Position numbers and translations under genes: made by a program
Notes under the pieces: generated by a model
What the model was told of the DNA's origin: nothing
Database searches by the model: none
The model's input: only the letters and a program-made list of their open reading frames with translations
In this document: positions 16,392 through 24,134 of the stretch, in pieces
Position numbering within the stretch: position 1 is the first letter of the stretch
Layout of the letters: the number at the start of each line of letters is the position of its first letter
DNA from: an uncultured bacterium
GTDB taxonomy: Bacteria > Bacillota > Negativicutes > Acidaminococcales > Acidaminococcaceae
Direction: 5' to 3'
NCBI GenBank assembly: GCA_905215645.1
Contig: CAJMQS010000005.1
Coordinates: 1 to 64,000, forward strand
DNA length: 64,000 bases

Positions 16392-16790
16392 ATGAATAAC
16401 AGCAGTGAATGTCAGATTATCCATCATTGGATGAGGTTTACTAAAAGTTATCGGATGCTGGAGCAGAAAATCGAGAACAGGATCAGGGAGAAAACAGGTC
16501 TTTGTCTTAACGACTTTTACCTACTTTACTATTTGGGAGAAAGCAGTAATCACAAGATGAAGCTGCAGGATGCCTGTGAAATGATCCAGATGAGCCAGAG
16601 TGCCTTGTCCCGACTCGTCCAGCGGCTGGAAGGATACAGGGAACCCATCATCCGAAGAAGCATCTGCCATGAAGATAAAAGGGCAGTCTACATTTCGTTG
16701 ACAGAAGAGGGGAAGGCACTTTATGAGTCCATTATCAAGGATATCGCTGACCTTCTGATCGAGTTTTCGGAAGTGGATTTCAGTCAATAA
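16392..16790 (+). CDS. MarR family transcriptional regulator
   Basis: This 132-residue winged-helix protein has the helix-turn-helix in LQDACEMIQMSQSALSRLVQRLEG and the wing in RRSICHEDKRAVYISLTEEG, the standard MarR DNA-binding core. MarR dimers usually repress until an aromatic ligand or oxidant releases them. Related palindromes lie at its own promoter and at the promoter of the NTF2-like/nitroreductase operon, suggesting autoregulation and control of the neighbours. Recognition helix SQSALSRLV fits the family. Confidence 0.88.
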   Translation: MNNSSECQIIHHWMRFTKSYRMLEQKIENRIREKTGLCLNDFYLLYYLGESSNHKMKLQDACEMIQMSQSALSRLVQRLEGYREPIIRRSICHEDKRAVYISLTEEGKALYESIIKDIADLLIEFSEVDFSQ

Positions 16791-16833
16791 ATCTTTATCT
16801 GCAGAAGCTCATGTCCATATAGGAGATGTGACA

Positions 16834-17481
16834 ATGACAGAGAAAAAAAGAGGGGAAGCATCCGTATCACTCATCAAAAGACTGCTGAGCCTGGCGGTCT
16901 GCCTGTTTGTTATCCTGGGACTGGCAGGTTGTGGGAGCACTGGAAGGTCTGCTTCCAATAGCAAGAAGAAAACGGGAGTGGCCAATGAAGTATCCAGTCC
17001 TGGTACAAAAGGGAAGACCCTGGTAGTCTATTTTTCAGCTACCGGGACTACAAAGAAAGTGGCCAGAATCATTGCTGATACGGAAAAAGCGGATATTTAT
17101 GAAATCATTCCGGAGAAATCTTATACGGCCCAGGATTTGGATTATGGCAACAAACAGAACCGTGCCACCAGAGAACAGGGAGACAAGAATGTTCGACCCA
17201 GGATCCAGGGAAAGAAAATCAATTTGGAAAAGTATGATACAGTTTATTTGGGGTATCCCATTTGGTGGTATGAAGAACCGCGTATTATAGATACCTTTGT
17301 GGAACAGTATGATTTTACAGGAAAGACAGTAATCCCTTTTTGTACGTCTAATTCAGCGGGGATTGCAAAGAGCAGGAACAATCTGAAACAGCTGGCAAAG
17401 GGTGGAAACTGGCTGGAAGGGAGACGGTTCAGCAAAAGAGCCTCTGACCAGGAAATCAGAGCGTGGGTTAAAGAAATCTGA
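16834..17481 (+). CDS. Flavodoxin-like lipoprotein
   Basis: This 215-residue protein has a lipoprotein signal ending LGLAGC (Cys33) and, from about residue 57, a flavodoxin-like domain with the FMN phosphate loop FSATGTTKK, then GYPIWWYEEP and PFCTSNSAG. ATG 16834 is chosen over GTG 16828 because GGAG lies 8 bases before it. A flavodoxin anchored outside the inner membrane is unusual, since flavodoxins are normally cytosolic. It could pass electrons to envelope proteins, or receive them through the same redox chain as the adjacent nitroreductase. Codon use matches the AT-richer operon upstream. Confidence 0.85.
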   Translation: MTEKKRGEASVSLIKRLLSLAVCLFVILGLAGCGSTGRSASNSKKKTGVANEVSSPGTKGKTLVVYFSATGTTKKVARIIADTEKADIYEIIPEKSYTAQDLDYGNKQNRATREQGDKNVRPRIQGKKINLEKYDTVYLGYPIWWYEEPRIIDTFVEQYDFTGKTVIPFCTSNSAGIAKSRNNLKQLAKGGNWLEGRRFSKRASDQEIRAWVKEI

Positions 17482-17562
17482 TTTTTTAAGGGGTCCGGAA
17501 CAAGTGTCTGGAAATATGATAAAATAACCGTATCATCAGACATAACGAAAGGGAGTGTTCTT

Positions 17563-18186
17563 ATGATGCGGGGTATTCGATTCTTTCTTTCCCTGCTGCT
17601 GGTATGGGGGATGCCGGCAGCGGCGCTGGCCAGTCATTTCATCCCTATGGAACGGGCTTTTGTCCAGATTCCGGATACTTCCTCCAAAGTGGTCCAAAAA
17701 GATTTTTCTGAAGGGAAACGGAAGATGCATTTCTTGGGAGGCCGGACCCGCATGGGCAGTCCGGCTCTGGTGGCCGTCCGGAAGGGCCATTTCCTGGAAC
17801 AGGACAGCGCCCTTTGGCAGGATATCCGGCCCAATGATGCCAGCCGTCACATCACTTACAGCATCGAACAGCTCAAAGATACCGACACTGGCCGCTTTTT
17901 CTACAGCATCACGCCGGGGCTTTCCCATTCTGACTGGCTTTTCGAAACCATGCTCATCGGCTACGACAAAGAAGGGAAAAAGGTCCAGGAATTCATCAAC
18001 AGCAAGAATTTCTATGCGCCCCACGGGGTGGACATCGATTCCATCATGACCCATCGAGGCAATCTCTACCTGGCCAAATACGATTTCGGGGGATTCCAGG
18101 ACGGGACTGTCTATCGGCTGATCTGGAATCCGGAAAAGGACTGGTTTGGGTATGAGCAGATAGATCCTAGCGAGGCACGGAGCTAA
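17563..18186 (+). CDS. Secreted protein of unknown function
   Basis: This 207-residue protein has a clear signal peptide (MMRGIRFFLSLLLVWGMPAAALAS). The mature part shows no motif I recognise; it has scattered aromatic and charged residues, one GRFFYSITPG segment and no cysteines. GGGAG precedes the ATG. The stop codon TAA (18184-18186) is itself the first TAA of repeat copy A5, so the element abuts the reading frame. Base composition returns to the GC-rich norm, so it is probably a native gene. Confidence 0.75.
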   Translation: MMRGIRFFLSLLLVWGMPAAALASHFIPMERAFVQIPDTSSKVVQKDFSEGKRKMHFLGGRTRMGSPALVAVRKGHFLEQDSALWQDIRPNDASRHITYSIEQLKDTDTGRFFYSITPGLSHSDWLFETMLIGYDKEGKKVQEFINSKNFYAPHGVDIDSIMTHRGNLYLAKYDFGGFQDGTVYRLIWNPEKDWFGYEQIDPSEARS

Positions 18187-18322
18187 CGCATAACCCAGGC
18201 GCGGGATATGCACCCATCTACTTTGTCAGCGGGGAATTTGGTCCGCGGCATGTACGTCTATGTACTATGCCACGAACCAAATTCTCCGCTTTCGCGCATC
18301 TGGGTACATCTCCCACGCCTGG
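18184..18322 (+). repeat. Repeat family A, copy A5
   Basis: Outer arms CCAGGCGCGGGATATGCACC and GGGTACATCTCCCACGCCTGG, inner arms AGCGGGGAATTTGGT and ACCAAATTCTCCGCT, and apex GGCATGTAC/GTACTATGCC. Invariant strings CATCTACTTTGTCAG and TTTCGCGCATCTG are kept. The first three bases are the stop codon of the preceding gene. Confidence 0.9.
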
Positions 18323-18343
18323 AAGAGAGCCGAAGGCAAAAAA

Positions 18344-18487
18344 GACGTCAGACACTGCCTGGCGGCCTATAGATTTCAGATGTCAGCTTGTTGGACGTGA
18401 GCAGGCCGGTGCTGCATCCAAAGCGGACAAAGCTGACAAAGCTGACATCTGCCTTCTGAGAGGCCCGTGAGGGCCGGTTCTGACGTC
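18344..18487 (+). repeat. Repeat family B, copy B2
   Basis: Begins GACGTCAGACACTGCC, ends GGCCGGTTCTGACGTC; internal CAGATGTCAGC/GCTGACATCTG pairing and hairpin GGCCC-GTGA-GGGCC. It carries an extra ACAAAGCTG repeat compared with B1 and lacks a strong T-tract. Same orientation as B1. Confidence 0.88.
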
Positions 18488-18562
18488 TCCTAAGGGATTT
18501 GGGACAAAGGGCCGGATTTATGATAGAATCAAAGGGTAAATATTTTTTAGGGAGGACGTATC

Positions 18563-19597
18563 ATGATCCGATTCAACAATGACTACAACCACGGGGCCCA
18601 TTCTAACATCCTGGAAGCCCTGATCCGCACCAACGATACCCAGTTCAGCGGTTATGGCACCGATGAATGGTGTGATAAGGCAGAAAAGATGATCCTGGAC
18701 CTGTGCCAGTGCCCCCAGGGCAAAGTCCATTTCTTCCCCGGCGCCACCCAGGCGAATCTGGTGACCATCGCGGCCTTCTTGGGTTCCTGTGACAGCGTAA
18801 TCTGCGCTTCTACCGGCCACATCAACGGCCATGAATGTGCTTCTATCGAGAATACCGGCCATAAGATCCTGGCCCTGCCTCAGAAGGACGGGAAAATCAC
18901 TGCTGCCCAGATCGAACAGGAAGTCCGGTCCTATTATGATGCAGGGGAACCGGAATGGCTCACCCGGCCGTCCATGGTCTATGTTTCTTTCACCACCGAA
19001 TATGGTACCCTGTATTCCAAAGCCGAACTTACCGCCATTTCAGAAGTCTGCCGGAAATATGGGATGGCCCTCTTTGTGGACGGGGCCCGGCTGGCTTATG
19101 GATTGGCTGCTCCGGACAATGATCTGACCCTGCCGGACCTGGCCCGGCTTACGGACGCTTTCTATCTGGGCGGCACCAAATGCGGTGCCTTCTTTGGAGA
19201 AGCGCTGGTCCTCACCCATCCGGAAGCTGTCCGCCGGTTCAAAGCTCACATGAAACAGAGCGGGGCCGTCCTGGCCAAAGGCTGGCTCCTGGGCCTTCAG
19301 TTCTATACCCTGCTCCAGGATGACCTGTATTTCAAACTGGCTGCCAGGGCCGATGCTTTTGCCCTCCAGATCCGGGAAGCCTTCCGGCAGAAGGGAATCC
19401 CTGAATACGTGGTCAGCCCCACCAACCAGCAGTTTGTGGTCCTCACTCTGGAACAGGCGGAAAAATTGGCCCAAAAATATGTCTTTGAAAAAGAAGGGAC
19501 CCTGGAAGACGGCCGGCTGGTGGTCCGCTTCTGTACCTCCTGGAGTACGGAGGAGAGGGAGGTGGAGGCGTTAATCGCCGACATCGCCAACGCATAA
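18563..19597 (+). CDS. ltaE: Low-specificity L-threonine aldolase
   Basis: This 344-residue PLP enzyme of the beta-eliminating lyase/threonine aldolase family splits L-threonine or allo-threonine to glycine and acetaldehyde. NDYNHGAHSNILEAL at the N-terminus, the cofactor Asp in LFVDGARLAYG and the Schiff-base Lys in YLGGTKCGAFFG are present. GGGAGG lies before the ATG. The last codons, AAC GCA TAA, are the first bases of repeat copy A6, so the element sets the protein's C-terminus (…IANA). The reaction fits an amino-acid fermenter. Confidence 0.93.
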   Translation: MIRFNNDYNHGAHSNILEALIRTNDTQFSGYGTDEWCDKAEKMILDLCQCPQGKVHFFPGATQANLVTIAAFLGSCDSVICASTGHINGHECASIENTGHKILALPQKDGKITAAQIEQEVRSYYDAGEPEWLTRPSMVYVSFTTEYGTLYSKAELTAISEVCRKYGMALFVDGARLAYGLAAPDNDLTLPDLARLTDAFYLGGTKCGAFFGEALVLTHPEAVRRFKAHMKQSGAVLAKGWLLGLQFYTLLQDDLYFKLAARADAFALQIREAFRQKGIPEYVVSPTNQQFVVLTLEQAEKLAQKYVFEKEGTLEDGRLVVRFCTSWSTEEREVEALIADIANA

Positions 19598-19726
19598 CCC
19601 AGGCGCACGATATGGGCCCATCTGCTTTGTCAGCGGAGATTTTGGCCCGCGGCATGTACGTCTATGTACTATGCCACGAACCAAAATCTTCGCTTTCGCG
19701 CATCTGGACCCATCTCGTGCGCCTGG
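19589..19726 (+). repeat. Repeat family A, copy A6 (supplies the ltaE stop codon)
   Basis: Begins AACGCATAAC inside the ltaE reading frame. Outer arms CCAGGCGCACGATATGGGCC/GGACCCATCTCGTGCGCCTGG and inner arms AGCGGAGATTTTGG/CCAAAATCTTCGCT are complementary although different from those of A5. Confidence 0.9.
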
Positions 19727-19733
19727 CCGAAAC

Positions 19734-19857
19734 CCGCAGGATATGCATCCATCTGCTTTGTCAGGAGGGATTTGGAAGCCGGGCATATACGTCCATGTAT
19801 TATGCCCAACTTCCAAATCTCTCCTTTCGCGCATCTGACCTACTCTGGCGCTCAGGG
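19734..19857 (+). repeat. Repeat family A, chimeric copy A7
   Basis: The inner stem GGAGGGATTTGGAAG/CTTCCAAATCTCTCC is like A1. The left outer arm is A5-like (CGCAGGATATGCATCCAT) and the right outer arm is A1-like (CTCTGGCGCTCAGGG), so the outer stem cannot pair. This points to recombination between copies. Confidence 0.85.
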
Positions 19858-19879
19858 AGGGAGTCGGGGGGCGAAGGAA

Positions 19880-20015
19880 GACGTCAGACACGGCCGGAGG
19901 CCTGCAGATTTTGGACGTCAGCTTGTTGGCGATGAGCAGATTGGTTTACTGCATCCAAATCGAACAAAGCTGACGTCTGGCTGCTGAGAGGACCGTGAGG
20001 GCTGGTTCTGATGTT
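19880..20015 (+). repeat. Repeat family B, copy B3
   Basis: Begins GACGTCAGACACGGCC and ends CTGGTTCTGATGTTTTTTC. The internal GACGTCAGC/GCTGACGTC stem is intact, and the terminal hairpin is GACC-GTGA-GGGCT. A six-T tract follows, so this copy could terminate transcription. Confidence 0.86.
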
Positions 20016-20138
20016 TTTTCAACGATGTATTCTAATCAGTCTGTCAATACTATCGGAATAATATTTAAGCAATAAAAAACATAACTTTATTGATAAACTT
20101 CCGATATCGGTATATAATTTTTCCAGGAGGAACTACTT

Positions 20139-21026
20139 ATGGACTATCGCTCTGTGAAAGATACAGCCGCCAAATGGAAAATATCGGAACGGGCTGTACG
20201 AAAGTACTGCTCGGAAGGTCGGGTTCCAGGAGCTTTTCTGACCGGGAAAACCTGGAATGTGCCGGAGAATGCGGAAAAACCGCTCCGCAGAAAACGGAAA
20301 GATGCCAGACCGGCCACCCTGTTGGATATACTCCGGGAAGAGAAGAAAGGACGGGTATCCGGCGGTCTTTATCATCGGCTCCAGATTGACATGACTTACA
20401 ATTCCAACCATATAGAAGGGAGCCGTTTGACTCATGAACAGACCCGTTACATCTATGAAACCAGGACCATAGCTCCTGAAAATGAACCCATCCGGCTGGA
20501 TGACGTCATGGAAACCGTCAATCATTTCCGTTGTATCGACGAAGTTATCGACCATGCAGATCATCAGCTGTCAGAAGCCTATATCCTGAAACTCCACCAA
20601 ATCCTGAAAATGAACACCACTGATGCCCAAAAAGAATGGTTTGCTGTGGGAACCTGGAAAAAACTTCCCAATGAGGTGGGGGGACAGCCCACTGCCGCAC
20701 CGGAAAAAGTCCCGGCAGCCATAAAGAACCTCTTGGCTGCTTACAACAAAAATTCCCAAAAGACTTTGGATGAGATCTTGGATTTCCATGTACAGTTCGA
20801 ACGGATCCACCCCTTCCAGGATGGAAACGGCCGGGTGGGACGGCTGATCATGCTGGGAGAGTGCCTGCGGAACAATATTGTTCCTTTTATCATTACCGAA
20901 GAACTGAAATTCTACTATTATCGGGGACTGGCCGAATGGGACAAGGAACCAGGGTATCTACGGGATACCTGTCTGACCGCACAGGATTATTTTAAGAAAG
21001 TCTTAAAGTTTTTTCAGAGAGAGTGA
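20139..21026 (+). CDS. Fic family protein (putative AMP transferase)
   Basis: This 295-residue protein has the Fic core with signature HPFQDGNGRVGR from His224. It also carries an inhibitory-helix motif, S89-NHI-E93-G94, upstream, i.e. a class II arrangement where the same protein blocks its own ATP site. The first 45 residues (SVKDTAAKWKISERAVRKYC) resemble a MerR/helix-turn-helix segment ending in a GKTWNVPENA wing, so it may bind DNA or a partner. Fic enzymes AMPylate Tyr/Thr/Ser of target proteins. No antitoxin partner gene is adjacent, as expected for class II. AGGAGG precedes the ATG. Confidence 0.88.
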   Translation: MDYRSVKDTAAKWKISERAVRKYCSEGRVPGAFLTGKTWNVPENAEKPLRRKRKDARPATLLDILREEKKGRVSGGLYHRLQIDMTYNSNHIEGSRLTHEQTRYIYETRTIAPENEPIRLDDVMETVNHFRCIDEVIDHADHQLSEAYILKLHQILKMNTTDAQKEWFAVGTWKKLPNEVGGQPTAAPEKVPAAIKNLLAAYNKNSQKTLDEILDFHVQFERIHPFQDGNGRVGRLIMLGECLRNNIVPFIITEELKFYYYRGLAEWDKEPGYLRDTCLTAQDYFKKVLKFFQRE

Positions 21027-21123
21027 AGTTCAGGGAAAAAGTCAGGATTGGGAAGCTGTATGGAAATGTGATACACTGATACTGTACGGAAATGAAAAAA
21101 GAAGACTGAAAGGGAGCATCACC

Positions 21124-21315
21124 ATGGAACCTACCATACAGCTGGAACGGCTCCTGCCGGAAGAACGGAATCAGTTCATCCTTAACAAATGCGGCTTCCA
21201 TGCCGTGGAATTTTTCGGCCCTTTCCATCAGGACCCCAAACTCCCTATGGCGGAAGGCCAGGCAGGGGAGATGTTCTTCCGTTTTGAGAAGCGGATGGAG
21301 CCGGCAAGAGGATAG
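21124..21315 (+). CDS. Small hypothetical protein upstream of the UvrA-like gene
   Basis: A 63-residue reading frame starts at ATG with AAAGGGAGC 7 bases before it and lies 36 bp before the UvrA-like gene, in the same direction. The product (MEPTIQLERLLPEERNQFIL...) is hydrophilic with no membrane segment and no motif I know. Position and ribosome-binding site argue for a real gene, probably co-transcribed with the next; the family is not recognised. Confidence 0.5.
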   Translation: MEPTIQLERLLPEERNQFILNKCGFHAVEFFGPFHQDPKLPMAEGQAGEMFFRFEKRMEPARG

Positions 21316-21351
21316 CGGCCGGAATCAGCTGCGGGCAAGGAGGCGTACAGT

Positions 21352-23862
21352 ATGAGCGAGAAACACATCCCTTCCGTCCCTGACCACATTGAGGTCCGGG
21401 GCGCCAGGGTGCATAACCTGAAAAATATCGACGTGGACATTCCCCTCCACAAAATCGTGGGGATCGCTGGGGTCTCCGGGTCCGGGAAATCCTCCCTGGC
21501 CTTGGGGGTCCTGTATGCGGAAGGGTCCCGGCGGTACCTGGAATCTCTTTCCACCTATACCCGGCGCCGGATGACCCAGGCGGCCAAAGCTTCGGTGGAC
21601 CAGGTATTGTACATCCCGGCGGCTCTGGCCCTCCATCAGCGGCCCGGGGTTCCGGGAATCCGCAGCACCTTCGGCACCGGCACGGAACTGCTCAATAGTC
21701 TCCGGCTGATGTTTTCCCGGCTCTCCAGCCACCGCTGTACCAATGGCCACTATCTGCCTCCCACCTTGAAAGTGGCGGCGGAACAGCCCATTTTCTGTCC
21801 AGAATGCGGGGCCCGGGTGGAACCTCCGGGAGCGGAAGACCTGGCCTTCAACAGCCGAGGCGCCTGTCCCCGGTGCGGAGGTACGGGCATCATCCGGACT
21901 GTGGACGAATCTACTCTGGTCCCCGATGAGAGCAGAACCATCGAAGAGGGGGCCGTGGCGCCTTGGAGTTCCCTGATGTTCACTGTCATGATCAAGGTGT
22001 GCCAGGCCATGGGAGTGCGGACGGATGTGCCTTTCCGGGATCTGACCCCGGAAGAGAAGGACATGGTGTTCCACGGTCCGGCGGAAAAAAAGCATATCCT
22101 GGTCCAGTCCAACAAGGGCCATGACTTGGTGGAGCTGAATTTCACCTATTTCAATGCGGTACGCACGGTGGAAAATGCATTGTCCAAGGTGAAGGACGAA
22201 AAGGGCATGAAACGAGTAGAAAAGTTCCTGAAACAGGAAGTGTGCCCGGATTGCAGTGGTACCCGGCTCAGCGAGGCGGCTCGGACGCCTCGGCTCCGGG
22301 GCATCAGTCTGGCAGATGCCTGCCAGATGACTTTGGGGGACCTGGTGGAGTGGGTGGACGGAGTGCCGGCGTCCCTGCCGGAAGAAATGCGTCCCATGGC
22401 CCAAAGCATCTGCGAATCTTTCCAGACTGCCGCCCGCCGTCTCCTGGATCTGGGTCTGGACTACCTGACCCTGGACCGGGCGGCCTCCACCCTTTCCACC
22501 GGAGAACGGCAGCGGATGCAGCTGGCACGGGCAGTGCGGAACCGGACCACCGGAGTGCTCTATGTATTGGACGAACCCTCCATCGGCCTCCATCCTGCCA
22601 ACCTGGAAGGGCTCACCGGGGTCATGGACGACCTGTTGGCGGACGGCAATTCCATCATCCTGGTGGACCACGATGTCCAGCTGCTGGCACACAGCGACTG
22701 GCTGGTGGAGATGGGGCCGGGCGCCGGGGCAGACGGAGGACAGGTCATCGCCCAAGGAACGGTGGAGGCGGTAGCGGCCGATCCCCATTCCCGGATCGGA
22801 CCCTTCCTCTCTAGGAAGGCTGGGATTGTCCGGACGAAAAATCCCCAGCCGCTTTTTGCCCAGGGACGGATCCATCTGGCCACTGGCCCCATCCATACAG
22901 TGCAGTCTCTGGAGGTGGATTTCCCCAAAGGGCGGCTGACGGCGGTCACCGGTGTTTCCGGTTCCGGCAAGACCACCCTGGTGCTGGAAAGCCTGGTTCC
23001 GGCTCTGAAAGCTGAGCTGGACGGGAATCCCCTGCCGGACCCTGTGAAAACCGTGGAAGCCCAGGGCATCCGTCAGGTGAAGCTCATAGATGCTACCCCC
23101 ATCGGCATCAACATCCGCTCCACCGTGGCCACCTATGCGGGCATCCATGATGAACTGCGGAAGGTCTTTGCCCGGACAGCGGAAGCCCAAGAACGGGGCT
23201 GGAAGGCCGGGGACTTTTCCTACAACACCGGCCGGCTCCGCTGTCCCACCTGTGACGGCACCGGGGTCATCAGCCTGGATGTCCAGTTCCTGCCGGATGT
23301 GGATATTCCCTGTCCGGACTGCAAAGGATCCCGGTATGCCCGGGCTGTAGGGGAAATCCTCCGGCAGCCCAAAAAGGGCGGTCAGGCCTGTTCGCTGACA
23401 GAACTGATGAACTGCAGCGTGTCCCAAGCCCTGGAAGCCTGCCGGGATCTGCCTCTGGTATCCAAACGGCTCCAGGCGCTCCAGGACCTGGGTCTGGGCT
23501 ACCTGACTCTGGGCGAAGACACTCCCGGCCTTTCCGGCGGAGAGGCACAGCGGCTGAAACTGGCCAGTGAATTGGGAAAAAGCCAGGGAGATTCTGTCTT
23601 TGTCTTTGATGAACCAACCATCGGCCTCCATCCCTTGGACGTCCAGACCCTGCTCCAGGTGTTCCAGCGCCTCCTGGACAAAGGGGCCACCGTCATCGTC
23701 ATCGAACATGACCTGGACCTAATCCGCAGTGCCGATTACATCATCGACATGGGGCCGGGCGGCGGCTGCCATGGTGGACGGATTGTGATCAGTGGGACGC
23801 CGGAAGAGGTTGTACAGTGTGAGGAGAGCGTGACAGGAAGATATTTGGGGGATGAAAAATAA
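21352..23862 (+). CDS. UvrA-like excinuclease ATPase (UvrA2 type)
   Basis: This 836-residue UvrA-family protein carries two ABC ATPase modules. Walker A motifs are GVSGSGKSSL and GVSGSGKTTL, signatures are STGERQRMQLA and LSGGEAQRLKLA, and Walker B motifs are VLDEPSIGLH and VFDEPTIGLH. Zinc-ribbon CxxC pairs lie at CPECGA, CPRCGGTG, CPDCSGTR, CPTCDGTG and CPDCKGSR. It is about 100 residues shorter than housekeeping UvrA (about 940), as in UvrA2 proteins that often confer tolerance to DNA-binding antibiotics. No uvrB or uvrC lies nearby. AAGGAGG precedes the start. The stop TAA runs into CCCGGATGCGGGG, which looks like a left edge of repeat A. Confidence 0.9.
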   Translation: MSEKHIPSVPDHIEVRGARVHNLKNIDVDIPLHKIVGIAGVSGSGKSSLALGVLYAEGSRRYLESLSTYTRRRMTQAAKASVDQVLYIPAALALHQRPGVPGIRSTFGTGTELLNSLRLMFSRLSSHRCTNGHYLPPTLKVAAEQPIFCPECGARVEPPGAEDLAFNSRGACPRCGGTGIIRTVDESTLVPDESRTIEEGAVAPWSSLMFTVMIKVCQAMGVRTDVPFRDLTPEEKDMVFHGPAEKKHILVQSNKGHDLVELNFTYFNAVRTVENALSKVKDEKGMKRVEKFLKQEVCPDCSGTRLSEAARTPRLRGISLADACQMTLGDLVEWVDGVPASLPEEMRPMAQSICESFQTAARRLLDLGLDYLTLDRAASTLSTGERQRMQLARAVRNRTTGVLYVLDEPSIGLHPANLEGLTGVMDDLLADGNSIILVDHDVQLLAHSDWLVEMGPGAGADGGQVIAQGTVEAVAADPHSRIGPFLSRKAGIVRTKNPQPLFAQGRIHLATGPIHTVQSLEVDFPKGRLTAVTGVSGSGKTTLVLESLVPALKAELDGNPLPDPVKTVEAQGIRQVKLIDATPIGINIRSTVATYAGIHDELRKVFARTAEAQERGWKAGDFSYNTGRLRCPTCDGTGVISLDVQFLPDVDIPCPDCKGSRYARAVGEILRQPKKGGQACSLTELMNCSVSQALEACRDLPLVSKRLQALQDLGLGYLTLGEDTPGLSGGEAQRLKLASELGKSQGDSVFVFDEPTIGLHPLDVQTLLQVFQRLLDKGATVIVIEHDLDLIRSADYIIDMGPGGGCHGGRIVISGTPEEVVQCEESVTGRYLGDEK

Positions 23863-23885
23863 CCCGGATGCGGGGAAATTGGAAA

Positions 23886-24023
23886 GACGTCAGACACGGC
23901 CGGAGGCCTACAGATTCCAGACGTCAGTTTGTTGACGATGAGCAGGACGGTGCTTGCTGCATCTACATCGAACAAAGCTGACATCTGACTTCTGAGAGGC
24001 CCGTAAGGGCCGGTTCTGACGTC
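23886..24023 (+). repeat. Repeat family B, copy B4
   Basis: Perfect GACGTCAGA start and TCTGACGTC end, internal CAGACGTCAG with GCTGACATCTG, hairpin GGCCC-GTAA-GGGCC and a TCTTTTTTA tract. It sits 23 bases after the UvrA-like stop codon. Confidence 0.88.
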
Positions 24024-24039
24024 TTTTTTACTTCATGCA

Positions 24040-24053
24040 GTTGTCATGGCAAC
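24040..24053. promoter_or_regulatory. Palindrome upstream of the RIC gene, possible redox-regulator site
   Basis: GTTGTCATGGCAAC is a 14-bp near-perfect palindrome (TTG-N6-CAA core, as used by CRP/FNR-family proteins), about 80 bases before the RIC start. Genes for RIC are often under nitrosative-stress regulators of this family; the match is to the general shape only. Confidence 0.35.
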
Positions 24054-24134
24054 GGAATTATTTCTACCAATCTACTATACTTAAGCCATCAAGCAAATAG
24101 TCAATAAGTATCAAACAATTGGGAGGAATGTTCC

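Noticed and set aside
21325..23709. 794-codon open frame on the minus strand opposite the UvrA-like gene
   Set aside because: It is an antisense shadow of GC-rich coding; the plus strand has intact UvrA motifs. The same holds for the long minus-strand frames opposite prfC, guaA and pssA.
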